Positions 34,704 to 43,602 of a stretch of DNA of 64,000 nucleotides are shown one piece after another. Source of the stretch: Micromonospora sp. H61. Its GTDB lineage: Bacteria; Actinomycetota; Actinomycetes; Mycobacteriales; Micromonosporaceae. Numbering within the stretch: the first letter of the stretch is position 1; every line of letters starts with the position of its first letter. The stretch spans positions 1-64,000 of the forward strand of contig NZ_JAGPXY010000010.1 in the NCBI RefSeq assembly GCF_018070325.1, given 5' to 3'. Under the pieces are notes generated by a model. That model had not been told where the DNA came from. It searched no databases and saw only the letters and a program-made list of their open reading frames with translations. The position numbers and the translations under genes are program-made.

Positions 34704-37237
34704 TGTCGTCGTCCCCCTTCGTCGTGCCCCCCGGACGGTGGCACGGGTATCTCGGTGGTGTCCTCAGCCTCGGCGCGCCGTACTCCGCTGTAGAGCCGCG
34801 AGAGCATGCCGCCGACCGCCTCCGGGTCCGGGTCGGTGCGGGTCGGTGCCGTCATCGGTTGTGCCGAACGGGTGACCGCGCTCAACTGCGCCATGGGCAC
34901 CCGCACCGGCAATCCCCGCTCATTGGTGCCGGCGGTCACCGGGATCGTCGGTGGCGCCGCCGCAGCGGGCACCACCGGCGCGGTCGGGCCCTGCCGCGAA
35001 TACCAGCCCCCGCCTGCACCGCGAGCAGCGGCGGGGGTCAACACGTCCTCGGCGCGTACCGGCACCGGGCGGCCCTGACGCGGCACGCCGACGCCCGGCG
35101 GGCGGCCGGCCACCGGCAGGTCCCGCACCGCGCCGTTCGACATCGGGCCAGGGCCCTGCCGGGCTGCCCCGGACTGCGCAACCAGCCCTCGCGCCGCGCT
35201 CGCCGCCAGCATCCGCGCCGACGGGGGCGCGTCCAGCTCCACACTGCCCGCCGGCGCCAGCAACACGGCGGGCAGGGCGAGCCGGGCGACCAGGCCGTCC
35301 TCGCCGCCCTCCAACCGCACGCGGACGCCCAACCGGGCGGCGAGGTGACTGACCACGAAGAGCCCCATCCGCTCCACCGCCGCGACGTCAGCGGCCGGAG
35401 GGCTGGCCAGCACCTCGTTCGCCTGCACCAACGCGGTCGGGCTCATACCCAGACCCCGGTCGACGATCTCGATCAGCGCACCCCCCGCCTCGACCCGGGC
35501 GGTCACCACCACGACGGTGTCCGGGCGGGAGAAGGCAGTGGCGTTCTCCAGCAGCTCGGCCAGCAGGTGCACCAACTCGCCGACCGCGTGCCCGACCGCG
35601 TGCACATCGGCCACCGACTCGATCCGGACCCGCTGGTACTGCTCGATCTCCGCGGCGGCGGCCAGCAGCACCGCACCGAGCCCGACCGGCCGGTTCCACC
35701 GGCGGGTCGAGTCGGTGCCGGCGAGCACCAGCAGGCTCTCGTCGTTACGGCGCATCCGGGCGGCCAGGTGATCGAGCTTGAACAGGTTCTCCAGCTGGTC
35801 CGGGTCGCTCTCCTCGCGCTCCAGGTCGTCCAGCAGCTCCAGTTGACGCTCCACCAGCACCTGGCTACGGCGGGCCAGGTTGACGAACATCGCGTTGACG
35901 TTGCGCCGCATCAGCGCCTGCTCGACGGCGACGGTGACCGCGCTGCGGTGCACCGCCACGAACGCCTCGGCCAGCTCGCCGATCTCGTCGAGTGAGCGGA
36001 CCACCGCCGGCGCGACATCGATGCGCGGCACCCCACCGGTGACGGTCTTCAGTCGGTCCAGGGCGTCCGGCAACTCGACCTGAGCGATCCGCAGCGCCTG
36101 GCTGCGCAGCATCCTCATGGACCGCGCGACCGACCGCCCGATGAGCAACGAGATCAGCAGGGCGGCCAGCAGGACCGTGACCACCCCGCCGACGACCAGC
36201 AGGGTCGTCCGCAGCTGATCGTCGCTGGCCTCCTCGGCCTGCCGTACGGCGTCGTCGAGCACACCCGCCTCAAGCTGACGCAGCAACTCCTGACGCTGCT
36301 GGCTGGCCGACCACCACTGCTCCGACGGCAGCACCTGCGGCGACGCGGCGCCGGAGGACAGGCTGCGCTCCTCCAACCCGGTGGCGACCAGGAAACTCGG
36401 CGACACCGAGGTCTCGTCGTAGCGGCGGATCTGCGCACTGGTCGCTGCCACCCGGAACGCGCCGAGCGCGGTGAGTTGCTGACCGCGCAGGTCGGCGAGG
36501 ACCACCCGGTCCTCGGTGCCGTACGCACCGGCGCGGGCGGCGGCGTAGAGCTGGCCCCGCACCCGGGAGGAGAGTTCCTTGACCCGGGCCAACTGGACGT
36601 AGCGCAGCACCGCGTCGTTCAACGCCGGCTGGTTCTGCCCCGGCGTCGGTTCGGCGAGCAGGTCGAGCAACGCCCCGACGGCCCGGTGGTAGTTGCTCAG
36701 GATGGTCTCGGTGCTGAGCACCGCCGGCGGAATCGCCGAGCGGATGTCGACCACCTGGTCGTACGCCTCCAGCGCCTCGGAGAAGGCCACCCGCCAGGAC
36801 GCGTCCGCGTCCGCCAACGGCTCGGCGGCCCGGCTCAAATCCACGATGGCCTTGTCGGTGGCCGCCTGCAACGGCTTCAGGTCGTTCGCGGCGGCCTGCC
36901 GGTCACCACCCTTACGCAGCTCACCCAGCTCGCCCGCCGAACGGTCACGCTCCTGCTGGAGCTGGTGCACCGCCGCGGTGATCTGCCGGCCGATGCCGAC
37001 CTGACTGGAGAAGTCGTTCAACGCCGTCGTCCGCCCCACCAGGGTGCTGGTCTGCACCCCGGCGAGCAGGAGGAACGCCATCGACGGCACCAGCAGCACG
37101 GTGGCGAGCTTCGTGCTCATCCGCCAGTCGCGCAGCCGGAACGGCGACCGCCGTCGATGCGGAACGACTCGGACATCGAAGCGGCGTCGGCGATGGTTCG
37201 ACACCGCGCCGTTCGCCGGGTCGGGACCTGCCGCCAC
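34700..37237 (-). CDS. Nitrate/sulfonate-sensing-type histidine kinase (CvnA-like)
   Basis: This is an 845-residue sensor kinase. A basic N-terminus precedes transmembrane helix 1 at about residues 42-62. The extracytoplasmic nitrate/nitrite-sensor-type helical domain spans about 65-345, helix 2 is at about 349-369, and a HAMP-like linker follows. The atypical kinase core is at about 440-680, with [21 protein letters not shown] in the dimerisation helix and [18 protein letters not shown] as the N-box of the ATPase. A Pro-rich, disordered tail follows to the end. The usual phospho-acceptor His is not obvious, as in other conservon kinases. GTG 37237 follows GGAGGAG. It is coupled to the roadblock gene. 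Signal and output are unknown. Confidence 0.92.
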   Translation of the reverse strand: MAAGPDPANGAVSNHRRRRFDVRVVPHRRRSPFRLRDWRMSTKLATVLLVPSMAFLLLAGVQTSTLVGRTTALNDFSSQVGIGRQITAAVHQLQQERDRSAGELGELRKGGDRQAAANDLKPLQAATDKAIVDLSRAAEPLADADASWRVAFSEALEAYDQVVDIRSAIPPAVLSTETILSNYHRAVGALLDLLAEPTPGQNQPALNDAVLRYVQLARVKELSSRVRGQLYAAARAGAYGTEDRVVLADLRGQQLTALGAFRVAATSAQIRRYDETSVSPSFLVATGLEERSLSSGAASPQVLPSEQWWSASQQRQELLRQLEAGVLDDAVRQAEEASDDQLRTTLLVVGGVVTVLLAALLISLLIGRSVARSMRMLRSQALRIAQVELPDALDRLKTVTGGVPRIDVAPAVVRSLDEIGELAEAFVAVHRSAVTVAVEQALMRRNVNAMFVNLARRSQVLVERQLELLDDLEREESDPDQLENLFKLDHLAARMRRNDESLLVLAGTDSTRRWNRPVGLGAVLLAAAAEIEQYQRVRIESVADVHAVGHAVGELVHLLAELLENATAFSRPDTVVVVTARVEAGGALIEIVDRGLGMSPTALVQANEVLASPPAADVAAVERMGLFVVSHLAARLGVRVRLEGGEDGLVARLALPAVLLAPAGSVELDAPPSARMLAASAARGLVAQSGAARQGPGPMSNGAVRDLPVAGRPPGVGVPRQGRPVPVRAEDVLTPAAARGAGGGWYSRQGPTAPVVPAAAAPPTIPVTAGTNERGLPVRVPMAQLSAVTRSAQPMTAPTRTDPDPEAVGGMLSRLYSGVRRAEAEDTTEIPVPPSGGHDEGGRRQ

Positions 37238-37336
37238 CCTGTCTCCTCCGTCCTACCGCGTCCACCGCGGTCGGGGGAGCGCAGTCCATCCAACCAGGCT
37301 CGGTACCGCTGTCAACGGCCCGGGCGAGGCCGAGGT

Positions 37337-38749
37337 TCAGGAAGGATACTGCGGGTGGGAACCTCCTGCCGTGGTCGGTAAAACCAGCTCGTCCGTCCGG
37401 CCGATGTCGGCGAGCTCGATCGCGTCACCGAAGCGCCCCAGCGCCACCAACGCGGCACCGGTGGCGCCGATCTCCGGGTTGCGTTGATGCGACACCGGTC
37501 TCGGTGCCAGCGCGGTCGCGAAGGCCTGCCGCCACCACACCGAGGCGGCCACCGCACCGCCCCCCAGCACCACGCCGACCGGTTTGTCGATCGTGGACTC
37601 CAGCACCCCGAGATCCTCGGCGACCAGCTCGCACAACCCCTGCATCAGCCCGGCCAGGATGTCGACCGAGGTGGTGCTGAAACTCAGACCGCGCAGCTCA
37701 CCGCTGCCCGCCGGCGCCAACCCGGGCGGCCGGTCGCCACCGAAGCGGGGGTCCGCCGGTCGGCCACCACCCGCCGGCACCAGCGCCAGCGCCGCGTCCA
37801 GCTCGGCGCCCCGCGGCAACCGCAGCTCCCGGTTCGCCCAGGCGAACAGGTTGCCCCCGTTGGCGTACGCGGCCCCGGTCACCACGTGGTCGTGGTCGAC
37901 CCGGTACCGCCACAACCGTTCGGGCAGGCGCGGCATCGGCTCGCCCGCCGGGATCCGCTGCATCAACCGTACGGCTGCGGAGGTGCCCACTGTGACGGCG
38001 GCCCGGCTCGGGTCGACGCAGCCCGAGCCGACGTTCGACGCCCCACCGTCGCCCACCGGCGGCGACCATCGGGCCTGCGCCAACTGCGGCCACCGACGGG
38101 CCAGGTCGGACCGGAGCCGGCCGTGCCAGTCCAGCTCGCCGAGTGGCGGCAGCTCCTCCGGTCGCGCTTCGGCCAGCGTCAGCGCCTCCTCGTCCCAGCT
38201 CAGGGTGCGCAGATCCAGCAGACCGGTCCCGGAGGCCTGGGAGATCGACATCGGCGCCGCGTCGAGCAGTTCGCCCAGCACGTACTCGGGCAGACCGACG
38301 AACCGGGCGATCTGGGTGCCGGACTGCTCACGCAACCAGGGCAACCGCATCGACCAGTACGACCGGTGCCACCAGCAGCCGGTGCGCTGGTGGAAGCCGT
38401 CCGGGTCGGCCGGCCCGGCGGTGCGCCCGACCGGGGCGGGCCGGGTGTCCAGCCAGGTGATCACCGGGCCCATGGGGGCGCCGTCGCGGCCCAGCGGGAG
38501 CACCGAGTGCCACTGGGCGGAGATCGCCACCAGGCCGACGTCGTGCAGGTGGCCCGAGTCGGCCAGCTCGTCCAGGCACTCGACCAGGCTCGCCAGATAG
38601 TCCCGGGCGGACAGCGTGCCGGTGCCGTCGTCGCCCATGGCGAGGTCGACCTTGCGGCGGGCCAGGGCACCCGGCAGCGGCTGGGTGCCCGCGTCCAGCA
38701 CCAGCCCGCGTACCGAGGAGGTGCCCAGGTCGAGCGCGAGAATGTTCAT
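37337..38749 (-). CDS. FGGY-family carbohydrate kinase (gluconokinase-like)
   Basis: This is a 470-residue FGGY kinase of the actin/hexokinase fold. LALDLGTSSVRGLVLD is the N-terminal phosphate loop, ISAQWHS contacts substrate, VTVGTSAAVR is phosphate motif 2 and VVLGGGAVAASVWW is the adenosine motif near residue 410. Most likely the substrate is gluconate or a related sugar acid/xylulose; specificity cannot be read. Start ATG 38749. It is divergent from the trp leader and anthranilate synthase gene. No sugar-acid dehydratase or transporter is adjacent. Confidence 0.85.
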   Translation of the reverse strand: MNILALDLGTSSVRGLVLDAGTQPLPGALARRKVDLAMGDDGTGTLSARDYLASLVECLDELADSGHLHDVGLVAISAQWHSVLPLGRDGAPMGPVITWLDTRPAPVGRTAGPADPDGFHQRTGCWWHRSYWSMRLPWLREQSGTQIARFVGLPEYVLGELLDAAPMSISQASGTGLLDLRTLSWDEEALTLAEARPEELPPLGELDWHGRLRSDLARRWPQLAQARWSPPVGDGGASNVGSGCVDPSRAAVTVGTSAAVRLMQRIPAGEPMPRLPERLWRYRVDHDHVVTGAAYANGGNLFAWANRELRLPRGAELDAALALVPAGGGRPADPRFGGDRPPGLAPAGSGELRGLSFSTTSVDILAGLMQGLCELVAEDLGVLESTIDKPVGVVLGGGAVAASVWWRQAFATALAPRPVSHQRNPEIGATGAALVALGRFGDAIELADIGRTDELVLPTTAGGSHPQYPS

Positions 38750-38803
38750 CGCCGGTCAAGTTACCCCGTGCCAGCCGGCCGACGGGCGCGTAGGGTGGAT
38801 CAC

Positions 38804-38863
38804 ATGCTCGCGCAGTTGACCAGTTGGTGGCCCGCCGACCCGGCGGCCATCTCCCGCGCGTAG
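38804..38863 (+). CDS. trp-type attenuator leader peptide
   Basis: The 19-codon frame encodes MLAQLTSWWPADPAAISRA with two adjacent Trp codons (38825-38830), followed by TAG and then GC-rich inverted repeats ahead of the anthranilate synthase gene. This is the hallmark of Trp-dependent ribosome stalling. TAGGGT at 38791-38796 is a -10-like hexamer 7 bases before the ATG, so the leader mRNA is probably leaderless. Its role as the sensor of charged tRNA-Trp is inferred. Confidence 0.8.
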   Translation: MLAQLTSWWPADPAAISRA

Positions 38864-38931
38864 CTCCATCCACGCGGCCGCCATCGAGGCGGTCGCCGGA
38901 TCTCCCGGCTCCAGGGCCGCCCGACGGCGGC
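38841..38931 (+). promoter_or_regulatory. Candidate attenuator hairpins ahead of the anthranilate synthase gene
   Basis: GGCGGCC (38842-38848, inside the leader after the Trp codons) can pair perfectly with GGCCGCC (38876-38882). That second segment can instead pair with GGCGGTC (38888-38894). A further hairpin GCCGCC-CGAC-GGCGGC lies at 38916-38931, before the ribosome binding site. These mutually exclusive pairings are what an attenuator needs. No T-tract is present, so termination or translational masking are both possible. Confidence 0.55.
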
Positions 38932-38953
38932 ACCCAGCCCGACGGAGACTCCG

Positions 38954-40876
38954 ATGACCCACCTGACCGACCTGCTCGCCGCCGTCGCGCACGGCGTCGA
39001 CCCCGGCCCCTTCGCGCTGCTGCGCCGCGAGGGCGCGGACGAACTGGACCTGTTCACCGGCCCGATCGACACCGTCGAAGCGCTCACCGACCTCCCGTTG
39101 CCGGCGGGCCCGCCCGGGGCACGGACGCTGGCCCTGGTGCCGTACCGGCAGATCACCGAACGCGGCTTCGCCTGCGTCGACGACGGCGCCCCGCTGGAGT
39201 TCCTCCAGGTCCGCGAGCACCAACGGATCGCGCTGGCCGACGCCCTCGCCGCGCTGCCCGACGAACCGGTGCACACCACCGACGCCGGCTTCGACGTCAG
39301 CGACGAGGAGTACGCGCGGACCGTGCAGCGGGTGCTGTCCGAGGAGATCGGCCGCGGCGAGGGCGCGAACTTCGTCATCCATCGCGCCCTGCACGCCACG
39401 GTGCAGGGCCCACCGCTGGGGGCCGCGCTGGCCGCACTGCGCCGGCTGCTGATCGCCGAACGCGGCGCATACTGGACGTTCGTGGTGCACACCGGCACCC
39501 GGACGCTGGTCGGCGCCAGCCCGGAGCGCCACGTCAGCGTCGACGACGGACTGGTGATGATGAACCCGATCAGCGGCACCCTCCGCTGCCCCGGTGGCGT
39601 CGCGGACCGGGCGGCCCTGCTGCGTTTCCTCGCCGATGAGAAGGAGACCGAAGAGCTGTACATGGTGCTCGACGAGGAGCTGAAGATGATGGCCACCGTC
39701 GCCGAGCACGGTGGGCAGGTGATCGGGCCGTACCTGAAGGAGATGTCGCACCTGGCGCACACCGAGTACCTGCTCGCCGGGCGGGGCACCCGTGACGTGC
39801 GGGAGGTGCTGCGCGAGACGATGTTCGCCCCCACCGTCACCGGCAGCCCGATCGAGAACGCCTGCCGGGTGATCGCCCGCCACGAACACCGGGGCCGGGG
39901 CTACTACGGGGGCGTGCTGGCACTGCTCGGCCAGGACGACGCCGGCCGGCAGACGCTCGACGCCCCGATCCTGATCCGGACCGCCGAGATCTCCCCCACC
40001 GGCCGACTGCGGGTGCCGGTCGGCGCGACCCTGGTCCGGCACTCGACGGCGGCCGGCGAGGTGGCCGAGACGCACGCCAAGGCCGCCGGCGTGCTGGCCG
40101 CGCTCGGCCTCGGGCCGGCGGCGTCCGTCGGCGACAGCGGGCCGGTCGCGCGGCTGACCGACGACCCGGCGGTACGCGACGCGCTGGCCGCCCGCAACGC
40201 ACCGCTGGCGCGGTTCTGGCTGGACCAACGCGCACCGGACGCGCCCGGACTGCCCGGACTGGTCGGCCGCCGGGTGTTGATCGTGGACGCCGAGGACACC
40301 TTCACCGGAATGCTGGCCCACCAACTGAGCGCGTTGGGTCTCGCGGTGACCACCCGTCCCTGGCACGCGAGCGGCCCGGTCGACGACTACGACCTGGTGG
40401 TCGCCGGTCCCGGACCGGGCGACCCGGGCAGCGCGGACGAGCCGAAGATGCTGGCGCTGCGCAAGCTGCTGACCGGACTGCTGACCACCGGCCGTCCCAC
40501 CCTCGCGGTCTGCCTCGGCCATCAGGTGCTGGCCGGGCTGCTGGGGCTGACGCTGCACCGCCGGGACGCGCCCTACCAGGGGTTGCAGCGGGAGGTGACG
40601 CTGTTCGGCCGGGCCCGCCGGGTCGGGTTCTACTCGACGTTCACCGCCCGCGCCGAGGCCGACCGGCTGGCCACCGCGTACGGGCCGGTGGAGCTGGCCC
40701 GCGACCCGGACGACGGCGCCGTGCACGCCCTGCGGGGGCACGGCTTCGCCGGCGTGCAGTTCCACGCGGAGTCGGTGCTCAGCCCGGACGGGCTCGCCGT
40801 GCTCAGTGAGCTGTTGACCGGGCTGCTGCCCGCGCCGCGCCCGGACGAGCTGTCCGCGACGCGCGGAGGCGCATAG
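38954..40876 (+). CDS. Fused anthranilate synthase (TrpE-TrpG / PhzE-like)
   Basis: This is a 640-residue two-domain enzyme. The chorismate-binding TrpE-like part spans about 1-410, with GASPERHVSV, NPISGTLR and the catalytic region AEISPTGRLRVPVGATLVRHS. A class I glutamine amidotransferase follows at about 435-625, with the nucleophile Cys520 in AVCLGHQ and the triad HAES near the end. The order and length resemble PhzE-type anthranilate/ADIC synthases. It converts chorismate plus glutamine to anthranilate (or aminodeoxyisochorismate). The Trp-Trp leader upstream argues for a tryptophan-biosynthetic or tryptophan-sensitive role. No other trp or phenazine gene is adjacent. ATG 38954 with GGAG upstream. 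Confidence 0.93.
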   Translation: MTHLTDLLAAVAHGVDPGPFALLRREGADELDLFTGPIDTVEALTDLPLPAGPPGARTLALVPYRQITERGFACVDDGAPLEFLQVREHQRIALADALAALPDEPVHTTDAGFDVSDEEYARTVQRVLSEEIGRGEGANFVIHRALHATVQGPPLGAALAALRRLLIAERGAYWTFVVHTGTRTLVGASPERHVSVDDGLVMMNPISGTLRCPGGVADRAALLRFLADEKETEELYMVLDEELKMMATVAEHGGQVIGPYLKEMSHLAHTEYLLAGRGTRDVREVLRETMFAPTVTGSPIENACRVIARHEHRGRGYYGGVLALLGQDDAGRQTLDAPILIRTAEISPTGRLRVPVGATLVRHSTAAGEVAETHAKAAGVLAALGLGPAASVGDSGPVARLTDDPAVRDALAARNAPLARFWLDQRAPDAPGLPGLVGRRVLIVDAEDTFTGMLAHQLSALGLAVTTRPWHASGPVDDYDLVVAGPGPGDPGSADEPKMLALRKLLTGLLTTGRPTLAVCLGHQVLAGLLGLTLHRRDAPYQGLQREVTLFGRARRVGFYSTFTARAEADRLATAYGPVELARDPDDGAVHALRGHGFAGVQFHAESVLSPDGLAVLSELLTGLLPAPRPDELSATRGGA

Positions 40877-40971
40877 TCGCCCCGGCCCGGGGGTAGGGCT
40901 GAATGGACCGGTGGCGCGGACGGACCGAGAGCCTCCGCCCGCGCCGCCGGTCGCCTCGCCCCGTCAGCCGG

Positions 40972-41589
40972 TCAGCCGGCCAGGCCCGCCTTCAGCGCGG
41001 CACCCATCTGTACTGCGCGCCGGGCGGTCAGCGCGCAGGCCCCGAGCGCCACGGCGTCCGGGGCGATCTCCCCGTTGTTGCTGGTGTGCGAGGGGCCGTA
41101 GGGGTTACCGGCGATGAACTGACTGGTGTCGGTGTAACCGGGGGTGACCACCACACCGCCCCAGTGGTAGAAGACGTTGAACAGCGAGGTCAGCGTGGTC
41201 TCCTGACCCCCGTGCGACGTCGCCGTCGAGGTGAAGGCGGAGTAGACCTTGTTGGCCAGCGCGCCCTGGGCCCAGAGCGGGCCGGTGGTGTCGATGAACT
41301 GCTTCAGCTGCGCCGCGACCATGCCGTACCGGGTCGGCGCGCCGAGGATCACCACGTCGGCCCAGGCCAGGTCGTCGACCATCGCCTCGGGCACGTCCTG
41401 GGTCTCCAGGCGGTGCGCCTGCCAGCCGGAGTTGGAGCGGATCGCCTCGTCGGGCGCCAACTCGCGCACCTTGCGCAGGCGCACGTCGGCACCGGCGTCC
41501 CCGGCGGCCTCACACACGGCCTGCGCCATCTGGTACGTGATGCCGGTGGCGCTGTAGTAGATCACCGCTACCTTGGTCTGGGCAGCCAT
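40972..41589 (-). CDS. wrbA: NAD(P)H:quinone oxidoreductase, WrbA type
   Basis: This is a 205-residue flavodoxin-like protein. YYSATGITYQMA (residues 11-22) binds the FMN phosphate, GAPTRYGMVAAQLKQFID is the WrbA signature around 83-100, and TATSHGGQETTLTSL with HWGGVVVTPGY forms the rest of the flavin site. It reduces quinones by two electrons, protecting against redox cycling. Start ATG 41589 with AAGGGGA upstream. It is a single gene, convergent with the anthranilate synthase. Confidence 0.95.
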   Translation of the reverse strand: MAAQTKVAVIYYSATGITYQMAQAVCEAAGDAGADVRLRKVRELAPDEAIRSNSGWQAHRLETQDVPEAMVDDLAWADVVILGAPTRYGMVAAQLKQFIDTTGPLWAQGALANKVYSAFTSTATSHGGQETTLTSLFNVFYHWGGVVVTPGYTDTSQFIAGNPYGPSHTSNNGEIAPDAVALGACALTARRAVQMGAALKAGLAG

Positions 41590-41883
41590 CAGAGTGTCCC
41601 CTTCTTTTTTTCGGATCAGCTCCCGCGACTACCCGCTGCGGACGTGCTCTAACGACTGCCCGTGGCGCTGCCGGCTACCGGTCCGTCTGCTCAAGTTTTC
41701 CGCAACTTCCCGGTCGTTTCGGCCCGACGTCGCGCGCGGACCGCGATCCTGGTGCCATCGGTGCCGGCGGGATCGAGCCGCCGCCCCGCACCGGGCACCT
41801 GAACGGGGGATCGCGCTCCGCCGGCAACGGCGCTGGCGTAGCGCGATCAGGGGACGATCACCGTTCCCACGCCCCGCTCCGGC

Positions 41884-42252
41884 TCAGTGGACCAGGGCCG
41901 CCATCAGCCGGTCCAGCTCGGCCGCCGGGTCGACGGTGAGACCGGTGTGCACCGGCCCCGTCTGGATCATCGTGCTGCGCGGCGCGGCCAGCCAGTGGAA
42001 CCGCTCACCGAGCCGCATCCGGGTCGCCGGCCCGTCACCGGAGCAGGTCCGGTCCCAGGAGTCGAGCACCGCGGCCACCGCCGGCAGGTCGACGTCGGGC
42101 GCCAGCGCGCGAACCCGGTCGGCGTCCAGGTGCGTCCGCGCGGCCAGGAAGTCGCGCTGCTGGCAGTAGAGCAACACCCCGACGTTGATCTGCTCACCGC
42201 GCTCGATTCGGGGCACGAGCCGGATCAGCGCGTACTCGAAGGGTTGCCTCAT
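41884..42252 (-). CDS. DUF3037 domain-containing protein
   Basis: This 122-residue soluble protein reads MRQPFEYALIRLVPRIERGEQINVGVLLYC at its start, the DUF3037 signature, and ends with a helix (PAAELDRLMAALVH). Function unknown. The ATG overlaps the stop of the HipA-family kinase by ATGA, so the two are co-translated. DUF3037 and HipA-like genes are a recurrent pair in bacteria, suggesting a regulator, substrate or antidote relationship that is not established. The 294-bp gap before the wrbA start shows nothing further. Confidence 0.88.
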   Translation of the reverse strand: MRQPFEYALIRLVPRIERGEQINVGVLLYCQQRDFLAARTHLDADRVRALAPDVDLPAVAAVLDSWDRTCSGDGPATRMRLGERFHWLAAPRSTMIQTGPVHTGLTVDPAAELDRLMAALVH

Positions 42253-43007
42253 GCCCCGCTCCCCGATGGCAGCCAGTCGGCCGTGCGGGCGACCCGGCGG
42301 GACAGGTGATCCAGGTACGCGCCGCGCGCCGCGTCGGCCGTCTCGAAGTCGGCGGCGGTCAACCACTCCCCCGGCACCAGGGCCAGCACCTCGGTGAGCA
42401 GCTCCGGGGTGACCTGGGGGGCCAGCTCGGCGTCGGCCTCGGCCAGCCGCGACGCGTACGGGCCCAGCACGTGATCCTCAGCGCGGTAGGCCCGGTGCAC
42501 AGCGGCCTCGGCGCGCGGCCAGTTGTGGTGGAAGTACAGGCAGGCGCCGTGGTCGATCAGCCACAGCTCCCGGTGCCAGACGAGCAGGTTCGGGTTGCGC
42601 CAACTCCGGTCGACGTTTTCCACGAACGCGTCGAACCAGAGCACCCGGGAGGCCAACGCCGGGTCGACGGGGTGCGCCACCGGGTCGAAGCCCAGCGCCC
42701 CGGGCAGGAAGTCCATCCCGAGGTTGGCGCCGCCGCTGTTGCGCAGCAGCTCCTGCACCTCCTGGTCGGGCTCGGCCCGCCCGATCACCGGGTCGATGTC
42801 GAGGACCACCAGCGGCGGCACCCGCAACCCCAGCCGGCGCGCCAACTCACCGCAGATCACCTCGGCGATCAGCGCCTTGGGCCCCTGACCGGCGCCTCGG
42901 AACTTCGCCACGTAGGTGCCCAGGTCGTCGGCCTCCACCACGCCCGGCAGCGACCCACCCTCGCGCAGCGGGGTGACGTAACGGATCGCGGTGACCTGGC
43001 GGAGCAC
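42249..43007 (-). CDS. HipA-family kinase
   Basis: This is a 252-residue kinase-fold protein, shorter than classical HipA (about 440). The N-terminal region has YVAKFRGAGQGPKALIAEVICGELARRLGL with the ATP-contacting lysine. The catalytic loop is FVENVDRSWRNPN near 140-152 (Asp, Asn), and the metal-binding acid lies in LWLIDHGACLYF. It may phosphorylate a protein; the target is unknown. GTG 43007 lies 7 bases after TAGGGT on this strand, a leaderless promoter that decides the start. There is no HipB-like antitoxin; the coupled partner is DUF3037 instead. Confidence 0.85.
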   Translation of the reverse strand: MLRQVTAIRYVTPLREGGSLPGVVEADDLGTYVAKFRGAGQGPKALIAEVICGELARRLGLRVPPLVVLDIDPVIGRAEPDQEVQELLRNSGGANLGMDFLPGALGFDPVAHPVDPALASRVLWFDAFVENVDRSWRNPNLLVWHRELWLIDHGACLYFHHNWPRAEAAVHRAYRAEDHVLGPYASRLAEADAELAPQVTPELLTEVLALVPGEWLTAADFETADAARGAYLDHLSRRVARTADWLPSGSGA

Positions 43008-43071
43008 GCCGCCCACCCTACTGTGGCCGGCCGGGACGGGTGGCGGGCCGGCCCAGACCGGCACGCGCGGG

Positions 43072-43464
43072 TCAGTCGAGCTTGTCGCGCAGGTTGTCGA
43101 CCTGGGTCTGCAGGCGGTCCACCGCGTTCTCGTTGTTGACGAACGTGGTGATGCCCGCGGCCAGACCGAGCCCGATCAGCACGGCCAGGATGCTGAGCAC
43201 CAGACCGCCGATCGACACGCCACGACCGGTGACCCCGGGTCGGCGCGCCATCTTGAGGCCGACGATGCCGAGGATGATCCCGATGATGCCGAGCACCAAC
43301 CCCAGCCAGGCGAGGATCGCCGTCAGCACGCTGAACAGAGCGGCCACTCCGAACACCAGGGCGAAGGTCGCCGCGGCACTCGTCTTCGCGCGGGTGTCCC
43401 CCCGATGGCCGCGGGACCCGGCCGTTACGCCGGCGCCCCGCGCCGGCTCGCTTGCGGCAGTCAT
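43072..43464 (-). CDS. DUF4190-like small membrane protein
   Basis: This 130-residue protein has a basic cytoplasmic N-terminus (RGHRGDTRAKTS) and two or three hydrophobic segments (ATFALVFGVAALFSVLTAILAWLGLVLGIIGIILGIVGLKMA, then SIGGLVLSILAVLIGLGLAAGI), with the helical tail NAVDRLQTQVDNLRDKLD that could form a short coiled coil. It matches DUF4190/DUF4064-type small membrane proteins. Function unknown. ATG 43464 follows GGAAGGG. Confidence 0.82.
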   Translation of the reverse strand: MTAASEPARGAGVTAGSRGHRGDTRAKTSAAATFALVFGVAALFSVLTAILAWLGLVLGIIGIILGIVGLKMARRPGVTGRGVSIGGLVLSILAVLIGLGLAAGITTFVNNENAVDRLQTQVDNLRDKLD

Positions 43465-43602
43465 GAGATTCCCTTCCGTACGCGCGGCGCGCGCACTTCC
43501 GGCGAGCCGCATTCCCCCGACGACCGCCGTTACGCCTCCCACCAGCAGAAGTGTCGGTGGTCGGCCCTAGGCTGGCCGCCCGGCCACGAAAAGGAGCGCC
43601 CG

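Noticed and set aside
38954-40876. Phenazine or other secondary-metabolite cluster
   Set aside because: Only the PhzE-like gene is present, and the Trp leader points to tryptophan control; no tailoring genes nearby.
42249-43007. Classical hipBA toxin-antitoxin locus
   Set aside because: No HipB-type HTH gene adjoins and the kinase is much shorter than HipA.
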